The notes: a model not told the origin generated them from the sequence alone. Positions 1 to 8,680 are shown, numbered from the stretch's first letter. The stretch: 64,000 nt of DNA from Pseudomonas sp. ML2-2023-3 (GCF_037055275.1 NZ_CP146343.1:778501-842500), one strand, 5' to 3'. Numbers and translations: made by a program.

Positions 1-618
1 CGGCAGGTCGATCACCGCCTCTTTGATTTCAGGTCGCGCCAGGGTGACGACTTCCTGGCCGATGCTTACCACTTGCCCGGCCTCGGCCTGCCATTGCGTG
101 ATCACGGCGTCATGGTCGGCGCGCAGGTTGCAGTAACCGAGCTGATCCTGGGCCTGATTCACCGCCGCCTGTGCCTGTTGCACCGAGGCCTGGGTGGTCT
201 TGAGGTCGGCTTGTGCCGTGTCCAGTTGGGCCTGGGCGCCCACACCACGGTCGAACAGCTCTTGCTGGCGGCGGGCGTTGGCTTTGGCGTTGATCAATTG
301 CGCTTGTACCTTGGCCAGGTCGCCCTGTGCCGAACGCAACTGATTTTGCTGATCGGTGGGGTCGAGGTTGGCCAGAATGTCGCCCTGTTTGACCACCGTT
401 CCCACGTCGTAATAACGGCGCACGATGCGCCCCGGCACACGAAAGCCCAGGGTACTTTCGTAGCGGGCTTCGATATTGCCGGCAAAGCGTCCCAGATCTT
501 GCGCCAGCTCTGGCTGTGCCACCACATACAGTGCGGGCCGAATGGGTTCGGGGGGCTGTTTTTCAGAGCATCCCGCCAGCAGTGCGGCGGCCAAGGGCAT
601 CATCCACAAACGCCTCAT
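1..618 (-). CDS. RND efflux periplasmic adaptor, second of a tandem pair (3' end cut by window)
   Basis: Membrane-fusion (HlyD-type) subunit that would link an inner-membrane RND pump to an outer-membrane channel. About 206 codons are visible. The N-terminus is a short lipoprotein signal ending in the lipobox LLAGC. It is followed by a lipoyl-like half motif (YDVGTVVKQGD...LDPTD), a long Gln/Ala-rich coiled-coil hairpin and the returning lipoyl half. The ATG overlaps the stop of the upstream adaptor gene, so the two are translationally coupled. The C-terminus and presumably the RND pump gene lie beyond the left edge. Two adaptor genes in a row recall TriA-TriB-TriC of P. aeruginosa; that assignment is inference. 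Confidence 0.85.
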   Translation of the reverse strand, partial: MRRLWMMPLAAALLAGCSEKQPPEPIRPALYVVAQPELAQDLGRFAGNIEARYESTLGFRVPGRIVRRYYDVGTVVKQGDILANLDPTDQQNQLRSAQGDLAKVQAQLINAKANARRQQELFDRGVGAQAQLDTAQADLKTTQASVQQAQAAVNQAQDQLGYCNLRADHDAVITQWQAEAGQVVSIGQEVVTLARPEIKEAVIDLP

Positions 619-1706
619 AGTTGAACTCCCTGGGCTGGAGTGGGGACGATTTCAACCTTCATGCCGGGGTGTAGCAATTGCCCGCCTGCGACCACGACTT
701 TTTCTCCATCCTTGAGCCCTTCGCTGACGATGACGCTGCCGGTCAGGTAGCGCCCGACCTTGACCCGCTGCAGGCGCACGTTGTTTTGTTCGTCGGCGAT
801 CCATACGGCGGGCTCGCTGATGTCCTTGGTCAGGGCTGACCACGGCAACTCAATGCTGGGGCTGGAGGGCGGGGTCAGGTTGACGCTGACAATCGAACCC
901 AGGTCCATGCCTTTGGGCAGTGCATCCAGTTGCACCTTTATTTGCAGCGTGCCGCTTTGTGCCGCCACGGTGGGGGTGATTTCGCGGATCTGGCCGTTGA
1001 CCTTGATCGCCGGATTACTCAAGAGCGTGACCTGAACCGTGGGGTCCTTGGGCGGCTCGATAAACAGCGATTCGTACACGTTGAACACCGCATCCCTTGC
1101 ACCATCGCGAGCCAGGGTGAATATCGGCATGGTGGCCTGCACCACTTGGCCTACCTCGGCCTGGCGCGCCGTAATAATGCCGGGCGCCTCGGCTTCAAGA
1201 TTGCTGTAGCTCAATTGTTCACGGGCGTTGGCCAACTGCGCCTGGGCAGCAGTCAAGGCACTTTTGGCGCTGAGCTGGGCGGCGTTGGCAGCGTCGTATT
1301 CGCTTTGGCTGGTGTAGCCTTTTGGCAGCAGCTTTTGCTGGCGAATAAATGCAGCACGGGTTTGCACCACTTGTGCCTGTTGCGCATTGACGCTGGCCTG
1401 GGCGGTTTCGACCTGGATCTTCAGGTCCTTGGGGTCGAGGCGGGCGAGCACCTGATGAGCCTGGATGTGGTCCCCCACGTCCACCTTGCGCTCGATGATC
1501 TTGCCGCCCACGCGAAATGACAGCTGGGTTTCGATCCGGGCCTGAATATCACCGCTGAGTTGAATGGGCGCAGCGAACGCTCGAGTGCTCACCTGCTGCA
1601 CATACACCCTTGGGGACAAAGGCTCCTTAGGGCCCTCTTTGCCGCACGCGGTGAGAAACGCCAACAGGCTCAAGCCCAAAATGCCCGTGTTCAGTGGACC
1701 TGCCAT
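615..1706 (-). CDS. RND efflux periplasmic adaptor, first of a tandem pair
   Basis: HlyD/AcrA-like adaptor of 363 residues with a lipoprotein signal (lipobox LTAC, Cys about residue 21). The lipoyl halves (VDVGDHIQAHQVLARLDPKD; EAPGIITARQAEVGQVV) flank a coiled-coil hairpin of about 80 residues rich in Ala and Gln, and beta-barrel and membrane-proximal domains follow, as expected for the full-length family. It is the promoter-proximal gene and its stop overlaps the start of the second adaptor. The pair probably works as a heteromeric adaptor, as in TriAB. The substrate cannot be read from the sequence. Confidence 0.88.
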   Translation of the reverse strand: MAGPLNTGILGLSLLAFLTACGKEGPKEPLSPRVYVQQVSTRAFAAPIQLSGDIQARIETQLSFRVGGKIIERKVDVGDHIQAHQVLARLDPKDLKIQVETAQASVNAQQAQVVQTRAAFIRQQKLLPKGYTSQSEYDAANAAQLSAKSALTAAQAQLANAREQLSYSNLEAEAPGIITARQAEVGQVVQATMPIFTLARDGARDAVFNVYESLFIEPPKDPTVQVTLLSNPAIKVNGQIREITPTVAAQSGTLQIKVQLDALPKGMDLGSIVSVNLTPPSSPSIELPWSALTKDISEPAVWIADEQNNVRLQRVKVGRYLTGSVIVSEGLKDGEKVVVAGGQLLHPGMKVEIVPTPAQGVQL

Positions 1707-1801
1707 GCAAGCTCCTTTGCGTGATGCCGATTAACATGCGGATACGGGTGATAGCGTAGAACAGGGTTTTCAGTCTGTGGGACTCAATGTTCCGACAAAT
1801 A

Positions 1802-1835
1802 AAAACGCCGACGCTATATAAGCCGTCGGCGTTTT
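1802..1835 (-). terminator. Rho-independent terminator downstream of metQ
   Basis: A perfect 12-bp stem (AAAACGCCGACG / CGTCGGCGTTTT) with a short AT-rich loop, flanked by A and T runs on both sides. It lies about 20 nt past the metQ stop on the minus strand and can also insulate the RND operon promoter region. Confidence 0.85.
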
Positions 1836-1854
1836 CAGTGGAACGTGTGCTTGA

Positions 1855-2637
1855 TCAGAACGCTGGCAGCACCGCGCCTTTGTATTTTTCAGCGATAAAG
1901 GCTTTTACTTCCGGGCTGGTCAGGGCTTTGGCCAGCTTCTGGATGGCCGGGCTGTCCTTGTTGTCCGGACGGGCTACCAGGAAGTTCACGTACGGTGAGT
2001 CAGCACCTTCGATGATCAGTGCGTCGGTGGCCGGGTTCAGGCCAGCTTCCAGCGCGTAGTTGGTGTTGATCATGTCCAGGTCGACCTGGTCCAGTACCCG
2101 TGGCAGCAGTGCCGACTCAAGCTCTTTGAACTTGAAGTTGTGCGGGTTCTTGGCGATGTCTTTTGGGGTGGACACAGCGTTGGTCGGGTCTTTGAGTTCG
2201 ATCAGGCCGGCCTTTTGCAGCAGGATCAACGCACGACCGCTGTTGCTGCCTTCGTTAGGGATGGCGATGGTTGCGCCGTCTTTAAGCTCGGACAGGTGTT
2301 TGATTTTTTTCGAGTAGCCGCCAAACGGTTCAACGTGAACGCCGATCACGGTTTGCAGATTGGTGCCTTTGCCTTTATTAAAGCTTTCGAGGTAAGGCAG
2401 GGTCTGGAAGTAGTTGGCATCCAGGTGTTTCTCGGCAACCTGGACGTTAGGTTGCACGTAGTCGGTGAACACTTTGATTTCCAGATCCACGCCTTCTTTG
2501 GCGAGGGTCGGTTTGATCAGCTCAAGGATTTCGGCGTGGGGAACAGGGGTGGCAGCCACCACCAGTTTTTCGCCAGCCTGTGCCAGGCCTGCCGTCAGAG
2601 CAGCCGCCAATGCGGTAAACAACAGAACCTTTTTCAT
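1855..2637 (-). CDS. metQ: MetQ/NlpA-family methionine-binding periplasmic protein
   Basis: Substrate-binding protein of the methionine ABC importer family (MetNIQ), 260 residues. It has a cleavable signal peptide (ending LAQA, then GEKLVV) with no lipobox Cys, so it should be a soluble periplasmic form. Family landmarks are visible: ATPVPHAEIL, FTDYVQPN, LDANYFQTLPYL, VGVHVEPFGGYS-like, IPNEGSNSGRAL and INTNYALEAGLNP. There is no metN or metI beside it, so it must use a permease encoded elsewhere. It has its own terminator. The AT-rich upstream region and the nearby SfnR-like regulator suggest expression under sulfur limitation (inference). Confidence 0.93.
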   Translation of the reverse strand: MKKVLLFTALAAALTAGLAQAGEKLVVAATPVPHAEILELIKPTLAKEGVDLEIKVFTDYVQPNVQVAEKHLDANYFQTLPYLESFNKGKGTNLQTVIGVHVEPFGGYSKKIKHLSELKDGATIAIPNEGSNSGRALILLQKAGLIELKDPTNAVSTPKDIAKNPHNFKFKELESALLPRVLDQVDLDMINTNYALEAGLNPATDALIIEGADSPYVNFLVARPDNKDSPAIQKLAKALTSPEVKAFIAEKYKGAVLPAF

Positions 2638-2703
2638 GCAATACCCTTAAGTGTGTGACCGTTCGCAGGACGGTTTTATTGGAAGACGAAACAGACAATA
2701 CCG

Positions 2704-2717
2704 AGATTCTTTATTCC
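2704..2717 (-). promoter_or_regulatory. Candidate sulfur-starvation motif upstream of metQ
   Basis: On the minus strand the AT-rich metQ upstream region carries GGAATAAAGAATC. A similar GGAATAAGAA occurs at 4378-4387 upstream of the next plus-strand gene. CysB-type promoters are AT-rich and often have such half sites, but the match is short and the assignment is inference. Confidence 0.25.
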
Positions 2718-2771
2718 AGAACAATAACTTTTATTCAGCTTGTTATGCCTTTTTGTTCACTTGAGTTTTAT

Positions 2772-3680
2772 TCAGCTCAAGGCCTGTGGGAGCAATTGCT
2801 TGATTGCCGCCAACTCCTGTCCTGTCGCCCCCTTGATAAACAGCTCAATCTGGCTCAGTGCGTCGGGCAGGTTCAGGTGCTCGGGCTGGATCTCGTCGCC
2901 GGTGCTGACCAACAGCGCAAAATGAATCACGTTTTCCAGCTCCCGGGTGTTGCCCGGCCAGCTATAGCGCTCAAGCACCCGCTGCGCGCCGTCGCTGATA
3001 AACGGTACGGGCAGGTTCAGGCGCTGGCTGTAGATGCCTAAAAAGTATTCGGCCAGCGACAGGATGTCACCGGGCCGTTCGCGCAAGGCGGGTAACTCCA
3101 GCCTTCCTTCGCTGAGGTAGTGATACAGCCGCTCGTGGAATTTGCCGGCACTGACCGCCTGCGCCAGATCGATGCTGGTGGCCGCCACCAGGCGCACGTC
3201 CACAGGGCTGGGTTGATGAGCGCCTACGCGAGTGACTTCGTGGGTTTCCAGAGCCGCCAGCAGCTTGATCTGAATCGCCAGGGGCAAGTCGCCAATTTCG
3301 TCCAGATACAGGGTGCCGCCATTGGCCGAGCCAAACCAGCCGGCGCGGCTGCTGGCCGAACTGTTGTGTGCTCCGGCGGCATAGCCGAACAGTTCGGCGT
3401 CTGCGTAGGTGGGGCTGATCGCGCCGCAGTTGACCGACACGAACAAGCCGGTGCGATCGCTGGCGCGGTGGATATGCCGGGCCAGCAGTTCCTTGCCGCT
3501 GCCGGTTTCGCCACGAATCAACACCGGTAGCGCACGGGGCGCCAACAGTTCCAGATCGTTGCGCAGTGTGCGTGAGCGAGGGTCGACAAACACCAGCGCC
3601 TTGGCGCGAATGCTCAGCGGGCTTTTTTCCGCGTCGGGAAAGGTCAGCAATGGCTGGCCAAAAGTTTCATGCAGGCTCAT
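2772..3680 (-). CDS. Sigma54-type AAA+ regulator (SfnR-like) with degenerate L1 loop and no visible HTH
   Basis: A lone AAA+ domain of the bacterial enhancer-binding-protein family, 302 residues from the ATG at 3680. Walker A is GETGSGKE (57-64), Walker B is GGTLYLDEIGD (121-131), and the RERPGDI and SWPGNTREL motifs are present. Two hallmarks are missing. The sigma54-contacting GAFTGA loop reads GAHNSS (103-108), and the C-terminus stops soon after the AAA+ lid with no recognisable Fis-type helix-turn-helix. The open frame extends to 3749, but the start at 3680 fits the conserved N-terminus and clears the upstream gene. It is 49 nt downstream of the hydrolase gene and probably co-transcribed. 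It may be a non-canonical partner of a full-length SfnR. Confidence 0.8.
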   Translation of the reverse strand: MSLHETFGQPLLTFPDAEKSPLSIRAKALVFVDPRSRTLRNDLELLAPRALPVLIRGETGSGKELLARHIHRASDRTGLFVSVNCGAISPTYADAELFGYAAGAHNSSASSRAGWFGSANGGTLYLDEIGDLPLAIQIKLLAALETHEVTRVGAHQPSPVDVRLVAATSIDLAQAVSAGKFHERLYHYLSEGRLELPALRERPGDILSLAEYFLGIYSQRLNLPVPFISDGAQRVLERYSWPGNTRELENVIHFALLVSTGDEIQPEHLNLPDALSQIELFIKGATGQELAAIKQLLPQALS

Positions 3681-3729
3681 GACAGGCTCCCACCCGCAGC
3701 CGTTGGGTGGGCGCGGGCGTTTCAGAAAT

Positions 3730-4311
3730 TCATGCTCGGCGCAGGGCACCGTGCTCGATGCGGGTTTGCAGGCGGTACAAAAAGGCGAAGCCTTGCTCCC
3801 AGCGCTGGTGTCCGGATTTGACGTTGATATGCCCCGCGCCGCTGATCACGCCAATTTCGGCGCCCCACTGGCGGGCGAACTCCATCGCCCGTGGCGCACT
3901 GACCGCCCCATCGTTATCCGAGGTGACAATCTGGCTGGGGAACGGCAAAGGCTGGCTCGGGATAGGGGCAAAGTTGCGCAAGGCGGGCGCACAGGCGGGA
4001 CGTTCGACATCTGCCGGGGCCACCAGCAACGCGCCGCGCACTTGGCCAAGCAGGCTTTCTGGCGCACGCTCGGCCCAATGGGCTACCGTGATGCAACCCA
4101 GGCTGTGGGCAATCAGAATCACGGGGGTGCTGTCGGCGGCAATGGCTTCGGCCAAGGCAGCGATCCAGTCTTCGCGTCGAGGCGTGAGCCAGTCGGCCTG
4201 CTCCACCCGGGCACTGTTCGGTAAGCTGTTTTGCCAGTGGGTTTGCCAATGATCGTCGGACGAACCTTGCCAGCCCGGCACTATCAAATAGCGAATCGAA
4301 TCGTTGCCCAT
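3730..4311 (-). CDS. RBBP9/YdeN-family alpha/beta hydrolase
   Basis: Small serine hydrolase of 193 residues. It opens with the family signature YLIVPGWQGSSDDHWQ. The nucleophile elbow AHSLG puts Ser at about 70, SDNDG supplies the likely acid, and GAGHIN supplies the catalytic His near the C-terminus. It has no signal peptide, so it is cytoplasmic. The substrate is unknown for most members. It is the first gene of a two-gene unit with the AAA+ regulator downstream, which hints at a role in the same sulfur-related response (inference). Confidence 0.88.
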   Translation of the reverse strand: MGNDSIRYLIVPGWQGSSDDHWQTHWQNSLPNSARVEQADWLTPRREDWIAALAEAIAADSTPVILIAHSLGCITVAHWAERAPESLLGQVRGALLVAPADVERPACAPALRNFAPIPSQPLPFPSQIVTSDNDGAVSAPRAMEFARQWGAEIGVISGAGHINVKSGHQRWEQGFAFLYRLQTRIEHGALRRA

Positions 4312-4432
4312 GGGTCTGCGCCTCCAGCGGTATGTGTGTTACCGAGTCAGTATAGGGACGGTTTTTAGATTCGCTAAGGAATAAGAAGCTATTTGTTTAT
4401 AACCAAAAATAAGATAGTGAGGGTTCTGCACC

Positions 4433-4912
4433 ATGAAAAGCCTGGTCGACCATCTGAGCCAATATGCGGCCTATCACCGTGATCCGCACAATATCGCCAC
4501 CCATTTCGTGGGTATTCCGCTGATTGTGATTGCCGTGGCGACGCTGCTATCGCGTCCGCAATGGGCAGGTATTTCCCCGGCGGTGCTGGTGATGCTGGCC
4601 AGCGCGGTGTTTTATCTGCGCCTTGAGCTGCGTCTGGGGGTGTTGATGACGGTGCTGCTGGGGTTGAGCGTCTGGCTGGGGCACACGCTGGCGGCGTTGA
4701 GCACCGCCGCCTGGCTGGGCTGGGGCGTGGGTTTATTTGTCGTGGGCTGGGTGTTCCAGTTTGTGGGGCATTACTACGAGGGGCGTAAACCGGCGTTTAT
4801 CGATGACGTGACCGGGCTGATCGTGGGGCCGCTGTTTGTGGTGGTGGAGCTGGGTTTTCTGCTGGGCTGGCGCGAAGATTTGCGCCGCGCGATCGAACTG
4901 CGCAGAGCATAG
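4433..4912 (+). CDS. Mpo1-like (DUF962/YGL010w) membrane protein
   Basis: A 159-residue integral membrane protein of the DUF962 family, named after yeast Mpo1, a 2-hydroxy fatty acid dioxygenase. Visible features are the N-terminal block YAAYHRDPHNIATHFVGIP with conserved His residues, four hydrophobic segments, and a second His motif QFVGHYYEGRKPAF. The conserved histidines suggest a metal centre. The activity of the bacterial members is not established. It is divergent from the RBBP9-like hydrolase, with an AT-rich 120-nt region between them. Confidence 0.88.
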   Translation: MKSLVDHLSQYAAYHRDPHNIATHFVGIPLIVIAVATLLSRPQWAGISPAVLVMLASAVFYLRLELRLGVLMTVLLGLSVWLGHTLAALSTAAWLGWGVGLFVVGWVFQFVGHYYEGRKPAFIDDVTGLIVGPLFVVVELGFLLGWREDLRRAIELRRA

Positions 4913-5010
4913 GTAGTCGCTGCCAAAGGCTGCGAAGAGGGGCGCAGTCCGCCGTTTCCCTGAGATCCATGCAGATCCCCTCGCAGCCTTCGTACCTCGT
5001 CAGCGACTAC
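4913..5010. repeat. REP-like inverted pair, family A, copy 1
   Basis: Outer arms GTAGTCGCTG and CAGCGACTAC with inner GGCTGCGA and TCGCAGCC, about 98 bp in all. The arms have diverged and the centre is long. It starts right at the stop of the Mpo1-like gene and ends just before the HAD gene stop, so it fills the convergent intergenic space. Confidence 0.8.
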
Positions 5011-5020
5011 CCGTCCGGGG

Positions 5021-5665
5021 TTACTTGAACGCCTGATGCAGCTGCGCCAGCGTTTCAAAGTGGTATTTGGGCGCAAACGAGTTCAGTTCTTCGAAACTCC
5101 CAAAGCCATAACCCACAGCCGCTGCGTCCATGCCGTTGTCGCGGGCACCGATCAAATCGTGCTTGCGGTCGCCGATCATCAGGGTCTGGGCGGGGTCCAG
5201 TCCTTGCTCGCTGATCAAGTGAGCAATCAGCTCGACCTTGTTGGTGCGGGTGCCATCCAGTTCACTGCCGTAAATCACGTTGAAGTACTTGGCGAAGTCA
5301 AAGTGACGGGCGATTTCACGGGCATACACATGGGGTTTTGACGTGGCGATAAACAGTTGGCGACCCTGTGCCACCAGCTCTTCAAGCAAGGGTGTGACAC
5401 CCTCGAATACGTGGTTTTCATACAACCCGGTCACGGCAAAACGCTCGCGGTAGAACCCCATCGCTTCCCACGCCTTTGCCTCGTCAAAGCCATAGGTGGC
5501 CATGAACTGCTGCAACAGCGGCGGCCCGATAAAGTGTTCAAGCCGGGTGAGGTCAGGCTCGTCAATGCCCAGCTTGCCCAGGCCGAACTGGATCGAACGG
5601 GTGATGCCTTCCCGTGGGTCGGTCAGGGTGCCGTCAAGGTCGAACAATACGTTTTGGTAATGCAT
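5021..5665 (-). CDS. HAD-superfamily phosphatase (Gph-like)
   Basis: HAD subfamily IA hydrolase of 214 residues. Motif I is FDLDGTLTD (nucleophile Asp about 9), motif II Thr/Ser lies in FIATSKPH, motif III Lys is in RTNKVEL, and motif IV is MIGDRKHD. A helical cap domain sits between motifs I and II. The closest families are phosphoglycolate phosphatases and related broad phosphatases; the substrate cannot be assigned. It lies 22 nt downstream of the gamma-carbonic-anhydrase-like gene and is likely in one operon with it. Confidence 0.88.
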   Translation of the reverse strand: MHYQNVLFDLDGTLTDPREGITRSIQFGLGKLGIDEPDLTRLEHFIGPPLLQQFMATYGFDEAKAWEAMGFYRERFAVTGLYENHVFEGVTPLLEELVAQGRQLFIATSKPHVYAREIARHFDFAKYFNVIYGSELDGTRTNKVELIAHLISEQGLDPAQTLMIGDRKHDLIGARDNGMDAAAVGYGFGSFEELNSFAPKYHFETLAQLHQAFK

Positions 5666-5687
5666 GCAGAGCTCCAGAATAGGTGAC

Positions 5688-6236
5688 TTAAACGGGCTGG
5701 TCGTAGCCTTCGGCCAAATGCTGGTCCTTGAGCTTTACGTAATTGCCCGCGCTGTAGGTGAAGAAGGCTTTTTCTTTTTCGGTCAGTTCGCGCACCTGTT
5801 TGACCGGGCTGCCCACATACAGAAAACCGCTGGCCAGTCGCTTGCCCGGTGGCACCAGGCTGCCTGCACCAACGATCACGTCGTCTTCAATAATGGCGCC
5901 GTCCATCACGATGCTGCCCATGCCGATCAGGATCCGGTTTCCCACGTGACAGCCGTGCAGCATGACTTTGTGGGCGATGGTCACGTCATCGCCGATCAGC
6001 AGCGGGAAACCCTCGGGGTTGAACGGGCCTGCGTGGGTGATGTGGAGCACGCAGCCGTCTTGAACGCTGGTGCGTGCACCGATGCGGATGCGGTGCATGT
6101 CGCCGCGAATCACGGTCAGCGGCCAGATAGAACTGTCGTCGCCGATCTCGACGTCGCCGATCACCACTGCCGAGCGGTCAACAAAGGCGCGCTCGCCCAG
6201 GGTCGGTGTGTGCTGCTGGAACGGACGAATGGACAC
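5688..6236 (-). CDS. Gamma carbonic anhydrase family (left-handed beta-helix) protein
   Basis: A 182-residue hexapeptide-repeat protein of the YrdA/PaaY/CaiE-like gamma-carbonic-anhydrase family. The isoleucine-rich repeats (VVIGDVEIGDDSSIWPLTVIRGD, IGDDVTIAHKVMLHGCHVGN) form the beta-helix. His residues in HITHAG, AHKVMLHGCHVG and similar sites are placed like the zinc ligands of the family. It ends in a C-terminal helix. Enzyme activity of such proteins varies, so carbonic anhydrase activity is possible but not shown. It is divergent from prlC. Confidence 0.9.
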   Translation of the reverse strand: MSIRPFQQHTPTLGERAFVDRSAVVIGDVEIGDDSSIWPLTVIRGDMHRIRIGARTSVQDGCVLHITHAGPFNPEGFPLLIGDDVTIAHKVMLHGCHVGNRILIGMGSIVMDGAIIEDDVIVGAGSLVPPGKRLASGFLYVGSPVKQVRELTEKEKAFFTYSAGNYVKLKDQHLAEGYDQPV

Positions 6237-6338
6237 GAATAGCTTCCTTCTTTAGCAGTGATAGCGGGGCTGATTGCTGCGCAGTGCGTCGATTGTAATT
6301 AAGATGGCCCAATGTTTCTTCAAGCCAAGGTGCCAAAC

Positions 6339-8390
6339 GTGAGCGAGAACAACCCTCTTTTGCAGCCCTACGACCTGCCGCCGTTCTCGGCGATCCGTCC
6401 TGAGCACGTACAGCCGGCCATCGAACAGATCCTCGCCGACAACCGTGTCGGCATTCAAAACATCCTCAAAGACCAGGGCCAGAACCCGACATGGGCGGGT
6501 CTGGTGTTGGCAATGGATGAGCTGAATGACCGACTGGGCGCGGCCTGGAGCCCGGTCAGCCACCTTAACGCGGTGTGCAACAGCAGCGAGCTGCGTGAAG
6601 CCTATGAGGCTTGCTTGCCTGCCTTGAGCGCCTATTCCACCGAGATGGGCCAGAACCGCGAACTGTTCCAGGCTTTCGAAGCGTTGGCCCACAGCCCGCA
6701 AGTGGCTGGTTTCGACCAGGCGCAAAAAACCATTCTTGAGCATTCGCTGCGTGACTTCCGCCTGTCGGGTATTGACCTGCCGGAGGCTGAGCAAAAGCGT
6801 TATGCCGAAGTCCAGAGCAAACTGTCGGAGCTGGGCAGCAAGTTCTCCAACCAGTTGCTGGACGCGACCCAGGCCTGGACCAAGCACATCACCGATGAAG
6901 CCGCACTGGCGGGCCTGACCGATTCGGCCAAGGCGCAAATGGCCGCTGCTGCACAGGCCAAAGGCCTGGATGGCTGGCTGATCAGTCTGGAGTTCCCGAG
7001 CTACTTCCCGGTCATGACCTACGCACAGGACCGCGCCCTGCGCGAAGAAGTCTATGCCGCGTATTGCACCCGGGCGTCAGATCAAGGCCCGAATGCCGGC
7101 AAGTTCGACAACGGCCCGGTCATGGAAGAAATCCTCGACCTGCGTCAGGAACTGGCAAAACTTTTGGGTTTTGGCAGCTTTGCAGAGCTGAGCCTGGCCA
7201 CCAAAATGGCCGAGACACCGGATCAGGTGCTGACCTTCCTGCGGGATCTGGCCAAGCGCAGCAAGCCATTTGCCGCTCGTGACCTTGAGCAGCTGCAAGC
7301 GTACGCCGCCGAGCAAGGCACCCCGGAGCTTAAAAGCTGGGACACAGGCTTCTTCGGCGAAAAACTGCGCGAGCAGCGCTACAGCGTGTCGCAAGAGGCA
7401 CTGCGTGCCTACTTCCCGATCGACAAGGTACTGGGCGGCCTGTTTGCCATTGTGCAGAAGTTGTACGGGATCGAGATTGCCGAGATCAAAGGCTTCGACA
7501 CCTGGCACCCGGATGTTCGCCTGTTCGAAATCAAGGAAAACGGCCAGCACATCGGGCGCTTCTTCTTTGACCTCTATGCCCGTGCCAACAAGCGCGGCGG
7601 TGCCTGGATGGACGGCGCCCGCGACCGTCGTCGCACGGCAGCCGGCACGCTGCAAAGCCCGGTGGCGAACCTTGTGTGCAACTTCACCCCGGCGGTTGCG
7701 GGCAAGCCTGCGCTGTTGACCCACGATGAAGTGACCACCCTGTTCCACGAGTTCGGCCACGGCTTGCACCACATGCTGACCGAAATCGAACACGCGGGCG
7801 TATCGGGCATCAACGGCGTGGCCTGGGATGCGGTCGAGTTGCCGAGCCAGTTCATGGAAAACTGGTGCTGGGAGCCTGAAGGCCTGGCGCTGATTTCCAG
7901 CCATTACGAAACCGGCGAAGCATTGCCCAAAGACCTGCTGGACAAGATGCTCGCCGCCAAGAACTTCCAGTCCGGGCTGATGATGGTTCGCCAGCTGGAG
8001 TTCTCCCTGTTCGACTTCGAGTTGCACGCCACCCACGGTGACGGTCGCAGTGTGGCGCAGGTGCTGGACGGCATCCGCGACGAGGTTTCGGTCATGCGCC
8101 CACCGGCGTACAACCGCTTCCCCAACAGCTTTGCGCATATTTTTGCCGGTGGTTACGCAGCGGGTTACTACAGCTACAAGTGGGCTGAAGTGCTGTCGGC
8201 CGATGCGTTCTCGCGCTTTGAAGAAGAAGGCGTATTCAACCCGCACACGGGCAAGGCGTTCCGTCAGGCGATTCTGGCCCGTGGCGGTTCGAAGGCTCCA
8301 ATGGAGCTGTTCAAGGACTTCCGTGGTCGTGAGCCGTCGATTGACGCGCTGTTGCGCCACAGCGGCCTGACTGAGGATTCGGCGGCATGA
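6339..8390 (+). CDS. prlC: Oligopeptidase A (M3 zinc metallopeptidase)
   Basis: Cytoplasmic thimet-type peptidase that degrades oligopeptides, including cleaved signal peptides; 683 residues from the GTG at 6339. The zinc motif HEFGH is at about 470-474 and the third ligand lies in WDAVELPSQFMEN about 25 residues on. The start was chosen because the family N-terminus is SENNPLLQPYDLPPF and AAGG sits 8 nt upstream; the ATG at 6312 adds nine residues without a good ribosome site. It overlaps yheV by 4 nt (ATGA), so the two are translationally coupled. Confidence 0.95.
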   Translation: MSENNPLLQPYDLPPFSAIRPEHVQPAIEQILADNRVGIQNILKDQGQNPTWAGLVLAMDELNDRLGAAWSPVSHLNAVCNSSELREAYEACLPALSAYSTEMGQNRELFQAFEALAHSPQVAGFDQAQKTILEHSLRDFRLSGIDLPEAEQKRYAEVQSKLSELGSKFSNQLLDATQAWTKHITDEAALAGLTDSAKAQMAAAAQAKGLDGWLISLEFPSYFPVMTYAQDRALREEVYAAYCTRASDQGPNAGKFDNGPVMEEILDLRQELAKLLGFGSFAELSLATKMAETPDQVLTFLRDLAKRSKPFAARDLEQLQAYAAEQGTPELKSWDTGFFGEKLREQRYSVSQEALRAYFPIDKVLGGLFAIVQKLYGIEIAEIKGFDTWHPDVRLFEIKENGQHIGRFFFDLYARANKRGGAWMDGARDRRRTAAGTLQSPVANLVCNFTPAVAGKPALLTHDEVTTLFHEFGHGLHHMLTEIEHAGVSGINGVAWDAVELPSQFMENWCWEPEGLALISSHYETGEALPKDLLDKMLAAKNFQSGLMMVRQLEFSLFDFELHATHGDGRSVAQVLDGIRDEVSVMRPPAYNRFPNSFAHIFAGGYAAGYYSYKWAEVLSADAFSRFEEEGVFNPHTGKAFRQAILARGGSKAPMELFKDFRGREPSIDALLRHSGLTEDSAA

Positions 8391-8665
8391 GTGATGCACC
8401 TGTGAATGTGACCAAAAAACGCTTTATCGCCGGGGCTGTCTGCCCGGCGTGCAGCGAGCCCGACAAGTTGATGATGTGGAACGAAGACGAAGTGCCGCAC
8501 CGCGAGTGTGTGGCCTGCGGTTATTCGGATACGTTGAATGAACAAGGTTTGTCGGTGCCCAAGGAATTGGGTACGCGGGTCAATGTTTCGGCGTTGAAAA
8601 AAGCACCGGACCCTAAAGTGCAGGCGGTGCAGTTTTTTCCGAATCCGAAGCTGAAAAAGCCTTAG
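8387..8665 (+). CDS. yheV: YheV-family putative zinc ribbon protein
   Basis: A 92-residue DUF2387/YheV protein. Two Cys pairs, CPAC (19-22) and CVAC (41-44), form a zinc ribbon. A short motif CGYSDTLNEQG and a Lys/Pro-rich tail follow. The function is unknown. It overlaps the end of prlC by 4 nt and is very probably co-translated with it. A REP-like hairpin follows at 8681. Confidence 0.88.
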   Translation: MSDAPVNVTKKRFIAGAVCPACSEPDKLMMWNEDEVPHRECVACGYSDTLNEQGLSVPKELGTRVNVSALKKAPDPKVQAVQFFPNPKLKKP

Positions 8666-8680
8666 ATCCACTCTGAAACT

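Noticed and set aside
7077..8399. Long 440-residue open frame on the minus strand opposite prlC
   Set aside because: It lies wholly over the strongly supported prlC coding sequence, has no family match, and is the usual antisense open frame of GC-rich codon use.
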